Shown here: piece by piece, positions 37,060 to 47,200 of the stretch | How positions within the stretch are numbered: the first letter of the stretch is position 1 | How the letters are laid out: each line of letters starts with the position of its first letter | NCBI RefSeq assembly: GCF_903181435.1 | Contig: NZ_CAEUHO010000001.1 | Coordinates: 372,001-436,000, forward strand | Direction of reading: 5' to 3' | DNA from: Bacteroides acidifaciens | GTDB taxonomy: Bacteria > Bacteroidota > Bacteroidia > Bacteroidales > Bacteroidaceae | DNA: 64,000 bases | Made by a program: the position numbers and the translations under genes | Notes under the pieces: generated by a model | What the model was told of the DNA's origin: nothing | What the model saw: only the letters and a program-made list of their open reading frames with translations | Database searches by the model: none

Positions 37060-38424
37060 ATGAGAAAAATAATAATCTTATCCGCAGCAACGCTCGTGTT
37101 GAGCAGTTGTGGTATCTATAATAAATACAAACCGGTATCGGAAGTTCCCGAAGGGCTTTATGGCAGCGAATCCCTCGCTGCCACCGATACGGCAAACTTC
37201 GGGAACCTCTCCTGGCGGGAGGTATTCACCGACCCGTACTTGCAGAACTTGATTGATTCGGCTCTGGTACGGAATACGGATATGCAGACGGCACATTTGC
37301 GTGTCAAAGAGTCGGAAGCCGCTCTGATGACGTCCAAGCTGTCCTATCTCCCTTCCCTGTTTCTCGCACCGGAAGGAGCTGTAAGCAGCTTCGACCGTAG
37401 CAAGGCTATGCAGACCTATTCATTACCAGTGACCGCTTCTTGGGAACTGGATATATTCGGAAAAGTAACCACTGCCAAGCGTCGTGCGAAAGCAGCCTAC
37501 GAACAGAGCAAGGAGTATGAACAAGCCGTGAAAACGCAATTGGTATCTGCCGTAGCGAATACCTATTATACATTGCTGATGCTCGATTCCCAATATGAGA
37601 TTTCCGTGGCTACCGAAGCTGCCTGGAAAGAGAGCGTGAAAACCGCTCGTGCCATGAAGAATGCCGGTATGATGGACGAAGCCGGACTGGCGCAGACCGA
37701 AGCTACCTATTATAATATCTGCACAACGGTGCTCGACTTGAAAGAGCAAGTGAACCAGGCGCAGAACTCACTGGCATTGTTATTGGCGGAAACTCCTCAC
37801 GAGATAGAACGGGGAAAACTGGCTGGTCAGCAATTGCCGGAGAACTTCTCCGTAGGTATTCCTTTACAGATGCTTTCCAATCGTCCCGATGTGCGCAGCG
37901 CAGAATTCTCTTTGGCGCAGGCATTCTACACGACGAATGCAGCCCGTGCCGCTTTCTACCCTTCCATTACATTGAGCGGTAGTGCCGGTTGGACTAACAG
38001 TACCGGAAGTATGATTATCAATCCGGGCAAGTTTGTCGCCTCTGCGGTGGCTTCCTTGACTCAACCTTTGTTTAATAAGGGCGTTAACATCGCCCAGTTG
38101 AAAATAGCGAAAGCGCAACAGGAAGAAGCCCGCCTCAGCTTTGAACAGACATTGCTGAATGCAGGCGTGGAAGTAAACGAAGCATTGGTGCAGTATCAGA
38201 CTGCCCGTGAGAAAGCTGCTTACTATGACAAGCAGGTTGCTTCTCTGCAAACGGCTGCCCGGAGCACCAGTCTCTTGATGAAGCATGGCAGCACTACCTA
38301 TCTGGAAGTATTGACAGCGCAGCAAACGCTGCTGAGTGCACAGCTTTCACAAGTGGCGAACCGCTTCACCGAAATCCAGGGTGTGATTACTCTGTATCAG
38401 GCTTTGGGAGGTGGCAGAATGTAA
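37060..38424 (+). CDS. Outer-membrane efflux factor (TolC/OprM type), lipoprotein
   Basis: Completes the tripartite pump. ATG 37060 lies two bases after the permease stop; an upstream TTG at 37054 overlaps it but is unlikely. The ~454-aa protein has a lipoprotein signal ending LSSC (residue ~16), as in the NodT subfamily, and two internal repeats of coiled-coil plus strands: LRVKESEAALMTSKLSYLPS, and the second with PDVRSAEFSLAQAFYTTNAA and AAFYPSITLSGSAGW. AKAQQEEARLSFEQTLLNAG marks the second coil. Last gene of the operon. Confidence 0.9.
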   Translation: MRKIIILSAATLVLSSCGIYNKYKPVSEVPEGLYGSESLAATDTANFGNLSWREVFTDPYLQNLIDSALVRNTDMQTAHLRVKESEAALMTSKLSYLPSLFLAPEGAVSSFDRSKAMQTYSLPVTASWELDIFGKVTTAKRRAKAAYEQSKEYEQAVKTQLVSAVANTYYTLLMLDSQYEISVATEAAWKESVKTARAMKNAGMMDEAGLAQTEATYYNICTTVLDLKEQVNQAQNSLALLLAETPHEIERGKLAGQQLPENFSVGIPLQMLSNRPDVRSAEFSLAQAFYTTNAARAAFYPSITLSGSAGWTNSTGSMIINPGKFVASAVASLTQPLFNKGVNIAQLKIAKAQQEEARLSFEQTLLNAGVEVNEALVQYQTAREKAAYYDKQVASLQTAARSTSLLMKHGSTTYLEVLTAQQTLLSAQLSQVANRFTEIQGVITLYQALGGGRM

Positions 38425-38466
38425 GGAGGTGTGTATTGCCAAGGAGATGAAGCTTTTCTCAAAGTA

Positions 38467-38550
38467 TTCTCACTGCTATGAGAAAAAATTCTCATCGCAG
38501 TGAGAACTTTTTCTCATAGAGATGAGTATCTTTTCTCATAGCAGTGAGAA
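38467..38550. repeat. Array of four 18-bp palindromes at 22-bp spacing
   Basis: Units at 38467, 38489, 38511 and 38533 read TTCTCACTGCTATGAGAA, TTCTCATCGCAGTGAGAA, TTCTCATAGAGATGAGTA and TTCTCATAGCAGTGAGAA, each an imperfect palindrome of TTCTCA/TGAGAA arms, separated by 4-base spacers. It begins about 40 bases after the efflux operon stop. The rest of the 341-bp gap (38551-38765) shows only AT-rich promoter-like sequence with TATCTTTG at about 38719 before the next gene. Confidence 0.75.
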
Positions 38551-38765
38551 TACTCCCTTGTCAGAACATGCTGGAACGGCATATTTGATTTGTCACGAAG
38601 ATAGATAAGAAAGAGAATACAGGGGGAACATAAATGTAACAGATACTGCAACAAATGTATCAATAATAAGAAGGAATATATTTCTTCAATAAAGAATTCT
38701 TTTTTACATGATACTTTAATATCTTTGCAAAACAATATAAAAAAGATAAACTTATAACTGAAAAC

Positions 38766-39662
38766 ATGAAAACAAAAACTTTACTGGGCTTCTTTCTTTT
38801 GTCTGTTATGACATTCTGTATGTCTGCTTGTCAGGATGATGCAGAGATTATTTTATTCAGCGGTTCACAACTTATCAATGAACCGGGAACTTGTACGAAC
38901 ACGATTTCTTCTACAACCTTGTATCTCAACGGGCGGGGTACGGAAGATATTGGGATTGCTAATGGAAAAGGAGGTTACTCTGCGCATAGTTCAGACGAAA
39001 CTATTGTGACGGCAACTGTCAGTAATGACCGGTTATTGATAAATTCACATGGAAAGAAAGGAAAGGTAACTGTGACTGTCAGTGATAAGAAAGGGAATAG
39101 CGTTGTTTTACCCGTAACTGTTTCGTATGGAGTAATTTCGTTGTTCTGCAGAGAGCAGACTGGGTTTGTTGTCAGTGTTAATGATGAGCTTTTATCAATG
39201 GGGAAGGATGAGAATAAAGAACTGTTGGAATCGGTAAATGAGGTGATGATGCAGAAATATTCCTTTATAAAAGGGCAGGAAGTTTGTATTCTGCAACCGG
39301 ATGATGTTGATAATTTTATGGCAGATGGCAACGGCAGTTTTATATTGAAAACGGAGAATGGCGAGATACGTGCTGAAGGAACTTATCAAGTGGGACATGA
39401 TGATGATTTGATTAGTGACAAACAGTGTGTGACTTTTACTTTTAGCTACAAAGATGCTGACAATGCCGATAGACAGCATAAATTCTATTTGGAGCCCTCA
39501 TTCAAACGGACCCCTTCTACCAAAAGCGTAGGCCCTACTATGATTTGCTGGATGGAAGATGTGACGGATTCTTCCTATTTGACTGAAATTTCATTACCGG
39601 AGAATGGGAAGGTGCTTTATGTTGTATTTACGAGTAGTTTTAGAATCCGACCGGCAGAATAA
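38766..39662 (+). CDS. Putative lipoprotein with Ig-like (BIG2-type) domain
   Basis: The 298-aa product has a lipoprotein signal ending CMSAC near residue 20 followed by QDDAE, which fits surface export. Residues ~45-120 look like a bacterial Ig-like fold (GKGGYSAHSSDETIVTATV, then GKKGKVTVTVSDKKGNSVVL). The remaining ~175 residues are beta-rich without recognised motifs. Single gene flanked by the palindrome array and a bidirectional terminator. Function unknown. The promoter-like TATCTTTG is the only regulatory sign. Confidence 0.65.
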   Translation: MKTKTLLGFFLLSVMTFCMSACQDDAEIILFSGSQLINEPGTCTNTISSTTLYLNGRGTEDIGIANGKGGYSAHSSDETIVTATVSNDRLLINSHGKKGKVTVTVSDKKGNSVVLPVTVSYGVISLFCREQTGFVVSVNDELLSMGKDENKELLESVNEVMMQKYSFIKGQEVCILQPDDVDNFMADGNGSFILKTENGEIRAEGTYQVGHDDDLISDKQCVTFTFSYKDADNADRQHKFYLEPSFKRTPSTKSVGPTMICWMEDVTDSSYLTEISLPENGKVLYVVFTSSFRIRPAE

Positions 39663-39679
39663 ATGATATAACAGCATTA

Positions 39680-39720
39680 AAAAAAGACACGGTAGATATT
39701 TTAATTCCGTGTCTTTTTTT
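39680..39720. terminator. Bidirectional terminator
   Basis: AAAAAGACACGG (about 39681-39692) pairs with CCGTGTCTTTTT (39707-39718). There are A- and T-runs on both sides, and the convergent metY gene ends at 39744. Confidence 0.85.
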
Positions 39721-39743
39721 AGTTTTATGTCAATACAATGTTT

Positions 39744-41024
39744 TTATGCATTCAGCGCCTGTTCGATATCTGCGATAATATCATCCGCATTTTCGATACC
39801 TACCGACAGACGAATCAAGTCCGGGCGTACTCCTGCTTCCATAAGTTGTTCGTCCGACAACTGGCGGTGAGTATGGCTTGCCGGGTGGAGCACACAACTG
39901 CGTGCATCCGCTACGTGAGTGACGATAGCGATGAATTCCAGTGAATCCATAAACTTGATAGATACGTCGCGTCCGCCTTTCAGACCGAAGGAGATAACTC
40001 CGCAAGAACCGTTTGGCATATATTTCTGTGCTAAAGCGTAATATTTATTATCCGGCAGTCCGCAGTAGTTTACCCAAGCTACTTTCTCGTTTTTGGACAG
40101 ATATTCGGCCACTTTCTGTGCGTTGCCGCAATGTTGAGGCATACGTAAGTGAAGCGTTTCAAGTCCCAGATTCAGTAAGAAAGCGTTTTGCGGGCTTTGG
40201 ATGCTGCCGAGGTCACGCATTAACTGTGCAGTAGCTTTAGTGATATAAGCACCTTTACCGAATGCTTTTGTATAAGTCAGTCCATGATAAGACTCGTCCG
40301 GTGTGCAAAGTCCGGGGAATTTATCGGCATGGGCGTCCCAGTCGAAGTTACCGCTGTCTACGATACAGCCGCCTACGCTGGTAGCGTGTCCGTCCATATA
40401 TTTGGTAGTGGAGTGAACAACGATGTCCGCTCCCCATTCGAACGGGCGGCAGTTAATCGGAGTCGGGAAAGTATTGTCCACAATCAAGGGGACACCGTGG
40501 CTGTGGGCGATACGGGCAAACTTCTCAATATCCAGCACTTCGAGGGAAGGATTGGAGATGGTTTCGCCGAACAATGCCTTCGTATTCGGACGGAAAGCTG
40601 CGGAAATTTCTTCTTCGCTGGCATCCGGATTGACGAAAGTTACGTCAATGCCAAGTTTCTTCATTGTCACCCCAAACAGGTTGAAAGTGCCACCGTAGAT
40701 AGCGGAAGAGCAAACGAAATGGTCACCTGCCTGGCAGATATTGAAGATAGCGTAGAAGTTGGCAGCCTGACCGCTGGAAGTCAGCATGGCGGCCACACCA
40801 CCTTCGAGGGCGGCAATCTTGGCTGCAACAGCGTCATTTGTAGGGTTTTGCAGGCGGGTATAGAAGTAACCGCTGTCTTCCAAATCGAAAAGACGTGCCA
40901 TTTGCTCGCTGGTATCGTATTTGAAAGTTGTACTTTGATAAATGGGCAACACGCGTGGTTCGCCCTTTTTAGGCGTCCAGCCTGCTTGTACACACAGGGT
41001 TTCGGGCTTGAATTGTTTTGCCAT
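39744..41024 (-). CDS. metY: O-acetylhomoserine sulfhydrylase (aminocarboxypropyltransferase/cysteine synthase)
   Basis: PLP-dependent enzyme that makes homocysteine from O-acetylhomoserine and sulfide. The 426-aa length and the start KPETLCVQAGWTPKKGEPRV match the MetY branch rather than shorter cystathionine synthases. The PLP lysine lies in VVHSTTKYMDGH; YTRLQNPTNDAVAAKIAALE and the C-terminal SVGIENADDIIADIEQAL are other family blocks. A -7 box TACTTTTG lies on the minus strand at 41073-41080, back to back with the promoter of the amidase gene. Single gene. Confidence 0.92.
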   Translation of the reverse strand: MAKQFKPETLCVQAGWTPKKGEPRVLPIYQSTTFKYDTSEQMARLFDLEDSGYFYTRLQNPTNDAVAAKIAALEGGVAAMLTSSGQAANFYAIFNICQAGDHFVCSSAIYGGTFNLFGVTMKKLGIDVTFVNPDASEEEISAAFRPNTKALFGETISNPSLEVLDIEKFARIAHSHGVPLIVDNTFPTPINCRPFEWGADIVVHSTTKYMDGHATSVGGCIVDSGNFDWDAHADKFPGLCTPDESYHGLTYTKAFGKGAYITKATAQLMRDLGSIQSPQNAFLLNLGLETLHLRMPQHCGNAQKVAEYLSKNEKVAWVNYCGLPDNKYYALAQKYMPNGSCGVISFGLKGGRDVSIKFMDSLEFIAIVTHVADARSCVLHPASHTHRQLSDEQLMEAGVRPDLIRLSVGIENADDIIADIEQALNA

Positions 41025-41153
41025 AATGATATCGGGTTTAATGTTTTATTGCCAAAAAAAGTTTTAACGGGGCAAAAGTAGGGAAAATAATTGTATTTTT
41101 GCTCCGTTTAAGAGTGAAATGATACTCTTGAGAAGGAGATAGTTAGTGTAAAT

Positions 41154-42233
41154 ATGAAAAATAAACTCTGTATTCTTTTATTTTTAGCTTTTCTTTTTTC
41201 GGGTACGGCTCTTTGGGCGCAGCAGAAAGCGACTCCGAAGGCAGGTGAGGGGATATCTTCTTTCCTGTTGAGACACAACCGCTCTCCGAAGAAGTATTAC
41301 GATGACTTTATCGAACTGAACAAGAAGAAACTGGGAAAGAATAATGTATTGAAAGTAGGAGTTACTTATGTCATTCCACCGGCAAAGAAATCATCGGGGA
41401 CTCCTGCCGGGAATACAGAGGCTAAAAATACAACAGCTAAAGGTGCAGGAACCCAACAGAAATCTTCCAAAGCCAAAGCGACTAAAATAGGAACTACTAT
41501 CAAAGAACCTTTGTTCGGAAAAGAACTGGCAAATGTCAAAGTCACTTCCAACCGTCTTGCAGGTGCTTGCTTTTATGTCGTCAGCGGGCATGGCGGACCC
41601 GACCCCGGAGCTATCGGACGGGTAGGGAAGCACGAACTTCACGAAGACGAATATGCTTATGACATCGCCCTTCGCCTGGCACGCAACCTGATGCAGGAAG
41701 GGGCGGAAGTCCATATCATCATCCAGGATGCCAAAGACGGTATCCGTGACGACTCGTACCTGTCGAACAGTAAACGGGAGACTTGCATGGGCGATGCGAT
41801 TCCGTTGAACCAGGTGCAGCGCCTTCAGCAACGTTGCAACAAGATAAATGCCCTTTATCAGAAAGACCGTAAGAATTACTCCTACTGCCGGGCAATCTTC
41901 ATCCATATAGACAGCCGTAGCAAAGGAAAGCAGACTGATGTCTTTTTCTATTATTCGAACAGGAAAGCCGATAGCAAACGCTTGGCGAATAACATGAAAG
42001 ATACATTCGAATCGAAGTACGGAAAGCATCAGCCGAACCGGGGATTCTCCGGAACAGTGAGCGGACGTAATCTATACGTGCTTTCGCATACTACTCCCGC
42101 TTCCGTTTTCGTAGAGCTGGGCAATATCCAAAATACTTTCGACCAGCGTCGTCTGGTGATAAACTCCAATCGCCAGGCATTGGCTAAATGGCTGATGGAA
42201 GGCTTTCTGAAAGATTACAAAGAGAAAAAATAG
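41154..42233 (+). CDS. N-acetylmuramoyl-L-alanine amidase (Amidase_3) with LysM-like N-terminus
   Basis: Cleaves the amide between N-acetylmuramic acid and the stem peptide of peptidoglycan. The 359-aa product has a signal peptide (residues 1-22, ending LWAQQ), a LysM-like segment (~26-80, RHNRSPKKYYDDF and LKVGVTYVIPP), a Lys/Ala/Thr linker, and the catalytic domain from ~140. The zinc ligands are His in SGHGGPDPGAIG, Glu in HELHEDEYAYDIA and His in AIFIHIDSRS; the catalytic Glu is in SVFVELGNIQN. A -7 box TATTTTTG is at 41094-41101. It is likely involved in cell separation or wall turnover. Confidence 0.9.
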   Translation: MKNKLCILLFLAFLFSGTALWAQQKATPKAGEGISSFLLRHNRSPKKYYDDFIELNKKKLGKNNVLKVGVTYVIPPAKKSSGTPAGNTEAKNTTAKGAGTQQKSSKAKATKIGTTIKEPLFGKELANVKVTSNRLAGACFYVVSGHGGPDPGAIGRVGKHELHEDEYAYDIALRLARNLMQEGAEVHIIIQDAKDGIRDDSYLSNSKRETCMGDAIPLNQVQRLQQRCNKINALYQKDRKNYSYCRAIFIHIDSRSKGKQTDVFFYYSNRKADSKRLANNMKDTFESKYGKHQPNRGFSGTVSGRNLYVLSHTTPASVFVELGNIQNTFDQRRLVINSNRQALAKWLMEGFLKDYKEKK

Positions 42234-42248
42234 ACATTAAGACATCTT

Positions 42249-42442
42249 TTTCGTGAACAAAACCGAAATCAGAATGTTTTATATATGCAAATCGCCTGAT
42301 GGCTGCTTGTAGGTATGCGAATATATACGAGTCAGTGAATATGCCTCCCCGGCATAACAGGAAGATTGCATAGTAGTTTTGTCGTGTTTTATTTTGTGTT
42401 TGTGTTGTGACGGTGCTGCGATGTGAATCGGGGTGCCGTTTT
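42249..42442 (+). repeat. Direct repeat copy 1 flanking the GH16-SusCD locus
   Basis: This ~194-bp stretch is homologous to 48429-48627. Both start TTTCGTGAACAAAA, diverge moderately through GCAAATCGCCTGAT-like and GGTATGCGAATATA blocks, and then share 92 identical bases (42339-42430 and 48524-48615) followed by one mismatch and GGTGCCGTTTT. The core contains TAGTTTTG (a -7-like box), a T/G-rich run and a wobble-paired ACGGTG/TGCCGT hairpin with T-run, so it could encode a short RNA. It occupies most of the 336-bp gap after the amidase gene. Confidence 0.8.
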
Positions 42443-42494
42443 ATGTATGTAACAGAAAGAAATATTTGAAACAACTGAATAATTGTTGCGTTAA

Positions 42495-42544
42495 AAAGAG
42501 TAAGCACGAAGCCGTAATTTGTTTCGGCTTCGTGCTTACTCTTT
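42495..42544. terminator. Perfect 20-bp stem terminator of the SusC/D operon
   Basis: AAAGAGTAAGCACGAAGCCG (42495-42514) is the exact complement of 42525-42544, with a 10-base loop. It is 25 bases past the SusD stop on the minus strand, where it is followed by TTTTTAAC, and it can also stop plus-strand transcripts. Confidence 0.85.
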
Positions 42545-42569
42545 ACTTATATATTGCAATTAGGCAATA

Positions 42570-44189
42570 TTATTTCCATTCACTGTGCTGTTCCAACATC
42601 GGGTTTGTGTCAATCTCACTTTGCGGGATAGGCCATACCAAATCTTGTGCTCCACGCAGATTACCACGTTCTACGGCTCCGAAGCCATAGAATGACTTAT
42701 CTTCCTGCATGCGTTTCTGAGCATTCTCAAAATCTTTCCAGCGATAAAGGTCGGCAAAACGTAAATCTTCAAAGGCAAGTTCTACACGGCGTTCGTGGCG
42801 TACAATGGCACGTAGCTCATCTTGTTGCAGATTAGTTCCTTCTGCTTCTTCCACAGCAGGCATGCCTACGCGGTCGCGGACTTCATTGATATACTTGGTT
42901 ACTTCCGCTTGGGGGTAACCGCCTTTTTCAATCATAGCTTCAGAGAGTGATAATAGCACCTCTGCATAACGGATGACGTAGAAATCCAGACTACCGTCAT
43001 ACTCGTTTGCCGTATTTTCGGGAGTAAACCATTTACGGATACAGCATGTGGAGCTGGCCGGTAAGTTATTAGTGTACAACTTTCCGTTCCATTCCATTCC
43101 CGGAAGCATCAATGTTGCCTTCATGCGAGGGTCGCGGTTTTCGTAACGTCCCATATCCGGATTCTCTTTTGTATGGGCTCCTTTGTCAAGGCTACCCTTG
43201 AATAAAGGGGACTCGTCAATAGGTAATCCATCCGTGCAATAAAAATCATCACATAAATTCATTGAACCTTCGATGGCGTTCATTGGAGCAGACCAGCAAA
43301 TTCCAAAGGAATTGCCTTCGCCTAATCCCGGACCTTTATAGTGAACACTCAACAGTACTTCGCCTGCAGTTTCATTCTTTTCCGTGAATAATTCTGCAAA
43401 GTTGGCTGCATAGTCACTGCCGTCACCTGATTTGAAAAGTTGAACCTTGCCAATCACATTGTTATAGGCAGTTATCGCTTCGTCCCAATGTTGGTTGAAA
43501 AGGGCTATTCGTCCCATAATTGCGTAAGCCGCTTCTTGGGAAAGACGACCTGTTTGTGCTTGACCTATAACTGGTATTTTGGGAATCCATGTTTTCAGGT
43601 CCTCCAACAGAGAAGAGATAATCTGGCTACGTTCCGTTTTGGGCGCTTGGGCTTCTGCTAAGGTAAGAGGTTTGGTCAGATAGGGAACATCGCGAAATAC
43701 GGAGGTCAGATTACAATACATCAGAGCACGCAATGCTATTGCTTCTGCTTTGTATGCTTCTATCTTTTCCTGTTCCATCGGGATGCGTTCTACGTTTTCC
43801 ACTAACATATTGCAACGCTTAATTACTTCATAATTAGCATTCCAGTACATTGAGAAGCATTCATCGGTGGTAGCCGAAGTACATTGTGAAATGGAACTTC
43901 CTAACATCCAGTTGCCCCATGTGTGGTCGCCATTGTCTGTGCTGGTTTCACGTCCGAGGAATCCGAATTTCCAGTCATCAATGTTATCGTTGTATAAATT
44001 AGGGCTTTGCATACCGTCGTAGCAAGCGGTCAGTGCCATCAATGCATCCGATTCTGTTTGCCAATAATTGGTTTGCGAAGGTTGATTCGGAGAATCCGTC
44101 TGTAAAAAACTATCCGAACAAGCACCGGTAGTCAATAAAGCTCCGGATAATACTAGAACTCTGCATATATATTTTGTATTCTTTACCAT
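42570..44189 (-). CDS. SusD/RagB family nutrient-binding lipoprotein
   Basis: Surface glycan-binding lid of a TonB-dependent SusC/D importer. The 539-aa product has a lipoprotein signal ending TTGAC (residue ~24), then SDSFLQTDSPNQPSQTNYWQ, a typical SusD start, and helical TPR-like segments (ALRALMYCNLTSVFRDVPYL is the most conserved). The C-terminal VRHERRVELAFEDLRFADLYRW block is diagnostic. It follows SusC by 25 bases and ends the operon. The ligand is probably a beta-glucan, judged from the linked GH16 gene. Confidence 0.93.
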   Translation of the reverse strand: MVKNTKYICRVLVLSGALLTTGACSDSFLQTDSPNQPSQTNYWQTESDALMALTACYDGMQSPNLYNDNIDDWKFGFLGRETSTDNGDHTWGNWMLGSSISQCTSATTDECFSMYWNANYEVIKRCNMLVENVERIPMEQEKIEAYKAEAIALRALMYCNLTSVFRDVPYLTKPLTLAEAQAPKTERSQIISSLLEDLKTWIPKIPVIGQAQTGRLSQEAAYAIMGRIALFNQHWDEAITAYNNVIGKVQLFKSGDGSDYAANFAELFTEKNETAGEVLLSVHYKGPGLGEGNSFGICWSAPMNAIEGSMNLCDDFYCTDGLPIDESPLFKGSLDKGAHTKENPDMGRYENRDPRMKATLMLPGMEWNGKLYTNNLPASSTCCIRKWFTPENTANEYDGSLDFYVIRYAEVLLSLSEAMIEKGGYPQAEVTKYINEVRDRVGMPAVEEAEGTNLQQDELRAIVRHERRVELAFEDLRFADLYRWKDFENAQKRMQEDKSFYGFGAVERGNLRGAQDLVWPIPQSEIDTNPMLEQHSEWK

Positions 44190-44214
44190 AATATGTTTCC
44201 TCCTTATAAATTAA

Positions 44215-47200
44215 TTAGAATTGAATGTTTAACCCAAATGAATAAGTACGCATATTGGGATGTACGTCATTTCTTGTATCGCCCGACGACTTTTCCGGAT
44301 CCCAGTTTTTCAACGGTGTAAATGTCAAAAGATTAGTTCCGGCAAAGTAAACCCGGATACTGGTAATGCCTGCTTTGGCAAGTTCGGGCTGGCGGAAGGT
44401 ATAGCCGAATTCCAGGTTCTTCAGACGCAGATAATTGGATTTTTCTAGCCAGAATGAGGAATAAGAATCGTTCATCGTATTGCCCAGAGCAGGCATAGGG
44501 GCATTTATATTGTCGGCCGAATAGCGGTTTATCCAACGGTCGGTAAGGTTACCGCGGATGTCGGTAGAAGTTTCCCAACTGTAACGGTAAAGACCTCCTA
44601 CTCCTTGCCAGAAAGTAGACAAATCGAAGTTTTTCCAGGAAGCTCCCAAATTAAAACTATAAGAATATTTGGGGAACGGGTTGCCTATAATGTCGCGGTC
44701 TTCAGGAGTAATATTACCATCGTCATCCAAGTCGGCATACATAATATCGCCCAATTTGGGAGCGACACCGTTTTGTTTGATTACTTCGCCTTTTGAGTTC
44801 GTGCGTTGCAAATCGGCTTCCGTACGATAGATACCTATTGCTTTATATCCGAAATAGGCACCGATAGGATTGCCTATACGGTTGATTGTATTGCCGTTGA
44901 TTGTTTCTTCCAAACCACCCATTTCGAGAATCTTATTCTTTACATGCGATAGGTTGAAACCTGCATACCAACTCCAATCGCCTTTGCTATCCGTGTAGTT
45001 CACATTCCATTCCCAACCGCGGTTGCGGACTGCTCCTACGTTCTGATAAGGCGCTGAAAGAGAGCCTAGGAAAATGCCGGGCATAGCCAATTGCATCAAA
45101 ATATCGGAAGTTTTCTTGTCAAACCATTCGAAAGTAGTTTGTATTCTGTTATTTAAGAACCCAAGGTCGAGGGCAACATTTACAGAACGGGTTGTTTCCC
45201 ATTTAATGTTCTCATTCGGGACAGATGTCTGCACCATACCAGTCTGTTTGTCTGCATTCTGATCGAAGAAGTAATTCCCGCTTGACCCTAAAGTAGCTGA
45301 ATAGGCATAGTTACCGATTTCCTGGTTACCCAATTTACCCCATGACAGGCGTAACTTTCCAAGAGAGAAGTTCCTGTAATCTTTCATAAACTCTTCGTTT
45401 GAGAATACCCATCCTCCAGATAATGAGGGAAATGTTGCGTATCGGTTGGCTTTAGGCATACGTGAAGAACCGTCATGGCGAATATTGAATTCAAATAAAT
45501 ACCGGTCATCATAGCTATAGTTTACACGACCGAAGAATGATTGGAGTTTATATTCTTCCGAATTTCCCTTTGCCCCCGGATTGATTGTACCTCCGTCGAT
45601 TTCATAAATATTTTCGGTGGGAAATCCTTGTATGGAAGCCGTTGTTTTGTAGTAACGCGAACCGATAACTGAATGTCCCAACAATACATTAATGCTGTGT
45701 TTGTCGAATTGCTTGTTATAAGTCAGCAAGTTTTCGTTCGTCCATGTGGCATTACGGTACCAATAATCCTCTTCCTTATTTGTCTGTCCTGCAGCTTTTA
45801 CAATGTTTCCGTTCGCATCATAACGAGCTGGAGATTTAGGACTATAAGATTTGGTTGCATTCAGATCAAAAGCATAGGCAAAACTGGTTTGAAACTTGAG
45901 TCCATCCCACAAATCAATACCGGCAAATGCCTTGCCGTTGAATCGCCAATATTCATTGCTACGATGACCTAAAGACATCAGTTCAATAGGGTTTTTCATC
46001 AGTTCGCCACTCAGGGCCGAACCGTCTACATAGCCATAATGTCCGTTGGAATACATTACCGGCACGGTAGGACGAGTGAACCAGGATACCAAACGCATGA
46101 TACCACCTTCTCCGGAAGGTGCTATGGCAGGAGCTGTCACATTGTTTTTATTGCCGGACAAATTCAGGCCAAATGTAAAGCGTTTATAGCGTGTGTCAAG
46201 GTTTGAGCGGAAAGAGAAACGTTCTACACCTGTTTTTACCATGATACCATCTTGGTTTGAATAAGCTACCGAGGCCATGAAGTGCGTATTTTCACTACCT
46301 CCTGATACGGATAAATGATGCTGGTGCATGCTGGCATTGCGCAATACAGCGTCCAACCAATTGGTGTTTGCATAATGATCAGGATCCGAACCGTCTTTCA
46401 GTTTTTGCAGAGCTTCCGGTGAGAAAGTGTCAGGATTCACTTCATTTCTCATTAGAGCCCAGTTATAACTGTCTACATAGTCGGGCACGATGCCCGGAGT
46501 CTGTAAGGTATAGCTTCCCGAGTAGGATACTTTTACTCTACTTGAGGCCTGTCCTCGTTTGGTGGTAATCAAGATAACGCCATTGGCGGCACGTACACCG
46601 TAGATAGCTGCAGATGCTGCGTCTTTCAGTACAGAGATATTATCGATATCCGCAGAAGGAATTTCGGATATTTGTGAAAGGCTGCCTTCCACGCCGTCAA
46701 TCAATACCATCGGATTGTTGTTTCCGAAAGTACCGATACCACGGATTCTTATTTCCGGATTGTCGTTACCGGCTTGTGCACCATTCTGGGTCAGTACCAA
46801 TCCCGGTAGACGGCCTTGCAGCAAAGTAGCTGTATTGGCAACTGGGATGTCCTGGATATCTTTGGATGATACAGAAGCTACGGAGCCCGTTAGATTCACT
46901 TTCTTTTGGGTAGCATATCCTACTACGACCACTTCGTCAAGTTTCTTGGAGTCTTCCTCTAGTGTAACCTTAAAATCATTTTTGTTTCCTACTGGGAGGA
47001 TTACATCTTTATATCCCAAAAAACTAACGACCAACGTTTGTGAAGGTTGTACCTTCAACTGAAAAGCGCCGTCCATATCGGTGATGGTTCCTTGTGTTGT
47101 ACCTTGAATCACTACACTGGCTCCGATGATAGGTTCGCCCGATACATCGTATACCTTACCTGTTACTGTGTTTTCTTGTGCATATACTGTAAAAGCGAAC

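Noticed and set aside
35186..37195. 669-codon open frame antisense to the RND permease
   Set aside because: Arg/His/Gln-rich translation without signal, domain or start context; explained by codon bias of the sense gene.
38467..38550. CRISPR array reading of the 22-bp repeats
   Set aside because: The repeated units are 18-bp palindromes with 4-base spacers; there are no 30-bp unique spacers and no cas genes in the window.
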